Assembly: GCA_029255105.1 (NCBI GenBank)
Contig: JAQWWH010000041.1
Span: 1 to 64,000, forward strand
Length of the DNA: 64,000 nt
Origin: Flavimaricola sp.
GTDB lineage: Bacteria; Pseudomonadota; Alphaproteobacteria; Rhodobacterales; Rhodobacteraceae
Direction of reading: 5' to 3'
Both the position numbers and the translations under genes were made by a program. The notes beneath the pieces are model-generated. The model saw only the letters and a program-made list of their open reading frames with translations. It did no database searches and had not been told where the DNA came from. Positions 60,554-64,000 of the stretch are shown here, one piece after another (the first letter of the stretch is position 1; every line of letters starts with the position of its first letter).

Positions 60554-62830
60554 TTATTCTGCCGCCCGCGTGGATGCGGGCAGCATGGGTAGGTTGATGA
60601 TCGCCATCGCACCGGCGTGCGATTGGCCTTCGAACACCTCGGCATCCGTCAGGGACAGGCTGCCGCCATGTTCTTCGATGATCTTCTTGACGATGGGCAG
60701 GCCAAGGCCCGTGCCCTTGTCGCGGGTGGTTACGTAAGGCTCGAACAGGCGGGCCCTGTCTTCGGGAAGGCCAGGGCCGTTGTCCTGAATGGTCACACGC
60801 ACATTGCCGTCGTGGCACGTCAGGTTCACCCGGATCTCTGGGGTGAAACCTTCCGGTTCTCCATCTTCTTGCATATTTTCAATTGCTTCTCCCGCGTTCT
60901 TGAGAAGGTTGGTCAGCGCCTGGTTGATCATCGTTTCGTCAATCTCGGCCATCACCGTCTCTTGGCCAAGGTCTGACACGAAGGTCACGTTGGGCTGGCC
61001 TGCCTCCTGAAGCGTGACCGCATCGCGCACCAGGGCCGTCAGGTCGCTTGCCCGACGCTGCGGTTCGGGCATGCGGGCGAACTTCGAAAACTCATCCACG
61101 ATCCGGCGCAGATCGTTGGTCTGGCGCACGATGACATCGGTCATCTGCTCAAGACTGGCGGCATCCTCGCCCACCCGGTCACGGAACTTGCGCTTGATCC
61201 GCTCGGCCGACAACTGAATCGGAGTCAGCGGATTCTTGATCTCATGGGCGATGCGCCGTGCCACATCGCCCCATGCCGCCATCCGTTGGGCCGATACGAG
61301 GTCAGTGACGTCATCAAAGGCGACAACGTAGCCCTCAAGCGCGCCATCCTCGGACCGGCGCGGCGACATGCGCACAAGCAGGGCTTCCTGCTTGCCGCCC
61401 CGGTTCACCCCGATCTGGCTTTGCACTGTGTCGCGTCCTTCAAAGCGCAGTTGGTCGAAAAGCGCCGCAAACTCGGGGATTGCATCGGTAAGGGCCAGGG
61501 ACTGCTGGTCATCGGTGATGCCCAGCACTCTCTTGGCCGAGCGATTGGCAAAGGTAATCTCGCCCTCGGGATCAAGGCCAACAACACCCGATGTGACCGA
61601 CGAAAGCACTGAATCGAAAAGCCGGCGGCGCCTTTCGATCTGTTGCGTATTCTCAAGCAAGGCATTTCGCTGCCCCTTGAGCTGGGTGGTCATCTGGTTG
61701 AAGTAGTGGCCAAGCTGCGAAATCTCATCATCGCCGTCCTCTTCGATCACTTGCACATCAAGATCACCCGCACCGACCCGCTGCGAAGCGTTGACAAGCC
61801 GCCCGACAGGCTGGGCCAATCCATCGGCAAACCACAGGCCAAGCCAGATTGCGGCAAGGATCAGGATGACGGCAAAGCCAAGGTACAAAAGGCCAAATTC
61901 AAACAGTAACCGCCCCCGTTCACTTTCAAGCTGGACGTAAAGGGCAACCGTCGCCTGGGTGTCGTCCAACAGCGCCAGAATGCCTCCGTCCACGGCGCGG
62001 GTAACGTAAAGATAGCGGTCCACAAACGCGGTCAGCGGGATCAGGGCGCGAAATTCGTTGTTCGGATAGTCCTCGATGATGACGATGCCGTCCTCGAGGG
62101 CCTTGTCAAAGTCACCGGGATCGGGCCGCTCGTAACCAAATTCATAGGATCGCGCCCCTCGGGCCCGGATCGCCCCGGAACCGTCCAGCACAAAGGCCTC
62201 GGTCAGTCCCCGTTCGATCTGCGGCTGCAGCACCCCCAGCGTCTGACGCAGGTCGCCGTCGGTCATGAAAAAGTTTCGCTGCCGTTCCGCATCGAGATAA
62301 GAGGCCAGCTCTTGCCCGTCGCGGGTCAGATCGGTGCGGTGTTCCTCTTCATAGGCCTGCGCGGCCTGAAGCGAGCTGCCAAGGACATTGCGCACCCGCT
62401 CGGAAAACCAGCCTTCAAGGCCGACATTGATCGTCAGAACCGAAAAGACGGCCACAAGGACTGTCGGGATCAGCGCCAGCAGGACAAACACACCGGTCAG
62501 CCGCAGGTGAAGCCGGGATCCGGCGGACTTTGCATTCCGCGCCGCCACCATGCTTGCGATCCGCCGCGACACGAGGGCCGCGACAACCAGCACATAGACA
62601 AAGTCAGCCAGAAGCACGATCCGCAACGTTGGCTCGGACCCGCCCTGATCCAACGGCCCCAGCACGACATAAGTCAGGGCTGTCAGGATCGGGCCCAAGG
62701 CAACAAGGCCAAGAGTGGCGGCATTCTGAATGCGCCGCTGACGCCGCCAGCGGGAAAACTTTGTAAAACGTCTGCCGGTCAGGGACCGATGCACTGTACT
62801 ACCGCCTTGTTGATGGAGGATGGGTCCCAC
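60554..62830 (-). CDS. ntrY: Nitrogen regulation sensor kinase NtrY
   Basis: 758 residues. Several N-terminal membrane helices (about 35-110, and another near 300-320) enclose a periplasmic part of about 170 residues. A HAMP region, a PAS domain, HisKA (VARRIAHEIKNPLTPIQ, phosphorylated His) and HATPase (N-box NLLKNAGEAIENM; G-box GTGLGLPIVKKI) follow. It phosphorylates NtrX in response to nitrogen or redox conditions. It lies between ntrC (88-base gap) and ntrX. Confidence 0.95.
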   Translation of the reverse strand: MGPILHQQGGSTVHRSLTGRRFTKFSRWRRQRRIQNAATLGLVALGPILTALTYVVLGPLDQGGSEPTLRIVLLADFVYVLVVAALVSRRIASMVAARNAKSAGSRLHLRLTGVFVLLALIPTVLVAVFSVLTINVGLEGWFSERVRNVLGSSLQAAQAYEEEHRTDLTRDGQELASYLDAERQRNFFMTDGDLRQTLGVLQPQIERGLTEAFVLDGSGAIRARGARSYEFGYERPDPGDFDKALEDGIVIIEDYPNNEFRALIPLTAFVDRYLYVTRAVDGGILALLDDTQATVALYVQLESERGRLLFEFGLLYLGFAVILILAAIWLGLWFADGLAQPVGRLVNASQRVGAGDLDVQVIEEDGDDEISQLGHYFNQMTTQLKGQRNALLENTQQIERRRRLFDSVLSSVTSGVVGLDPEGEITFANRSAKRVLGITDDQQSLALTDAIPEFAALFDQLRFEGRDTVQSQIGVNRGGKQEALLVRMSPRRSEDGALEGYVVAFDDVTDLVSAQRMAAWGDVARRIAHEIKNPLTPIQLSAERIKRKFRDRVGEDAASLEQMTDVIVRQTNDLRRIVDEFSKFARMPEPQRRASDLTALVRDAVTLQEAGQPNVTFVSDLGQETVMAEIDETMINQALTNLLKNAGEAIENMQEDGEPEGFTPEIRVNLTCHDGNVRVTIQDNGPGLPEDRARLFEPYVTTRDKGTGLGLPIVKKIIEEHGGSLSLTDAEVFEGQSHAGAMAIINLPMLPASTRAAE

Positions 62831-62918
62831 TGTCGGGTTGCCGCCCTCACCGCCGCTGCGCCGCGTTCCGCACGTGACGCAGAATTTGCGTCCGGCCGGT
62901 CACGGTTCTGTTGCGGTT

Positions 62919-64000
62919 TTACATCAACTTTCGGCGCCGAGTCACGCGGATATCCAGATCTGTGATCTTCTTACGCAAGGTATTGCGGTTTATGCCAAGT
63001 AAATCAGCACATTTAGCCTGATTTCCGCCGGTGGCATCGAGGGCAAGTTCGATCAAAGGCGTCTCAACCTCGCGCAGAATCCGTTGGTAAAGGCCCGGTG
63101 GCGGTAACGCTCCGCCATGCAGGTCAAAGTAGCGGCGCAGGTGTTTTGCCACCGATGTCGTCAGCTTTTCGCCTTCACCACCGCCGCGCAGCGGCTCCAT
63201 CGCTGGCTGGTTGCCCAGAACGGCCTCGACCTCTGCCCGGCTGATTTCTTCTTCGGGGGCCGTGACGACAAGGCGGCGAACAGCGTTCTCCAACTGACGC
63301 ACGTTGCCCGGCCAGCTATAGGTGCGCACCAGATCAAGGGCCGCGGGGGCCAGGCGACGGATCGCGAAGCCATCCCGCTCTCCCCGGGCAAGGAAATGTT
63401 CGGCCAGCAAGGGGATGTCATCGACCCGCTCGCGCAGCGAGGGGACTGCGATGTTCACGCCCGACAGTCGATAGAACAGATCCTCACGAAAGCCGCCATT
63501 TTCCATCCGCCCCATCAGGTCAATCTGGCTTGTCGACATGATCCGGGGGGCGTTGTCGCCCAAAGCGTCAAGCATGCGCACGATGCGGGCCTGAGAGTCG
63601 TCGTCAAGATCACCGACTTCGTCGAACAGGATCGACCCACCCCGAGCGCGGCTAAGGACCATGGAGGGGCCATCGGCGCCCTTCAGGTCAGAGGCATCGA
63701 CACTGACAAACGGCAGGCTGCGCCGGTCGGAAAAGTCGTGAATGGCGCGGGCGATCAGGGATTTGCCGGTCCCGCTTTCGCCCGTGATCAGAACCGGGAG
63801 GGTGGTGTTCATCACCCGCGCGACAAGACGATAAAGCGCCTGCATCGCCGGGGTCCGCCCCACCAGCGGCAGATCGCCCGTCGAATCGTCCTCAACGGCT
63901 TCGCCCCTGCGAACCGGGGCACGACGCTTGACCTCAAGCGCGCGGGCGGCCCGCTTCATCAGGTCGGGTAGGTCGAACGGCTTGGGCAGGTAGTCATAAG
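62919..64000 (-). CDS. ntrC: Nitrogen regulation response regulator NtrC, N-terminus outside window
   Basis: About 360 residues are visible; the frame is open to the window edge. The remaining receiver end reads [10 protein letters not shown] with the conserved Lys. The AAA+ core has the P-loop in [16 protein letters not shown] and the Walker [18 protein letters not shown]. The GAFTGA loop and nearby residues are missing ([18 protein letters not shown]), as known for Rhodobacter-type NtrC, which activates with sigma-70. The C-terminal Fis-type DNA-binding part ([20 protein letters not shown]) is complete. The partner kinase gene ntrB should lie just outside the window. Confidence 0.93.
   Translation of the reverse strand, partial: YDYLPKPFDLPDLMKRAARALEVKRRAPVRRGEAVEDDSTGDLPLVGRTPAMQALYRLVARVMNTTLPVLITGESGTGKSLIARAIHDFSDRRSLPFVSVDASDLKGADGPSMVLSRARGGSILFDEVGDLDDDSQARIVRMLDALGDNAPRIMSTSQIDLMGRMENGGFREDLFYRLSGVNIAVPSLRERVDDIPLLAEHFLARGERDGFAIRRLAPAALDLVRTYSWPGNVRQLENAVRRLVVTAPEEEISRAEVEAVLGNQPAMEPLRGGGEGEKLTTSVAKHLRRYFDLHGGALPPPGLYQRILREVETPLIELALDATGGNQAKCADLLGINRNTLRKKITDLDIRVTRRRKLM

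Overview
The window is a GC-rich, densely coding chromosomal segment from an alphaproteobacterium, almost certainly a Rhodobacteraceae (Roseobacter-group) member. This rests on gene order and family type: ntrC-ntrY-ntrX-trkA-trkH-hfq-hflX, rpsB-tsf, a pst-pho cluster whose PstA and PstC have long N-terminal extensions, a GcvT-fused dimethylglycine-dehydrogenase-like flavoprotein, a class II DAHP synthase, a LuxR solo, and an AT-poor intergenic repeat of a type common in this family. No rRNA, tRNA, CRISPR array, insertion sequence or integrase was seen.

Layout. 1-1.09 kb: low-GC edge with a truncated unknown gene, a ribbon-helix-helix protein and about 390 bp without a gene. 1.09-4.9 kb: MobA-like transferase, DMGDH-like oxidoreductase, SYLF lipoprotein. 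5-10.2 kb: hemB, a small membrane protein, mfd. 10.2-14.3 kb: Bcr/CflA-type exporter, FrnE-like DsbA protein, benzoate-CoA-ligase-like enzyme, divergent XRE-cupin regulator. 14.4-16.4 kb: orphan peptide-type binding protein with a tiny coupled lipoprotein. 16.5-16.6 kb: candidate small RNA gene with promoter, hairpin and terminator. 16.75-21.7 kb: 3-hydroxybutyrate dehydrogenase with patatin lipase, DUF502 protein, psuK-psuG, VOC protein. 21.7-23.9 kb: DUF4198 and HupE/UreJ genes diverging from overlapping start codons. 24-25.8 kb: rpsB-tsf. 25.8-29.8 kb: structured intergenic DNA, LuxR solo, then M24 hydrolase, M19 dipeptidase-like protein and rhodanese. 29.8-37.3 kb: phosphate system phoR, pstSCAB, phoU, phoB with a Pho box. 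37.5-44.5 kb: REC-like fragment, PLP sulfur enzyme, gamma carbonic anhydrase, gmk, yicC, PAS protein, DAHP synthase, GlxA-type regulator. 44.6-50.3 kb: branched-chain-amino-acid-type ABC operon with two extra small genes. 50.4-54.3 kb: beta-hydroxyacid dehydrogenase, penicillin acylase family enzyme, DUF2177. 54.4-64 kb: hflX, hfq, trkH, trkA, ntrX, ntrY and a truncated ntrC.

Most of the window is core metabolism and nutrient response: phosphate (pst-pho), nitrogen (ntr), potassium (trk) and amino acid or amide uptake (liv-type). The least explained items are the candidate sRNA at 16542-16617, the 40-residue membrane peptide gene between the two liv ATPase genes, the dipeptidase-like gene lacking part of its zinc site, the LuxR solo with altered pocket residues, the 12-bp repeats inside phoR, and the hairpin-rich spacer between tsf and luxR. 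All calls come from reading the sequence and remembered family features; no database search was run.
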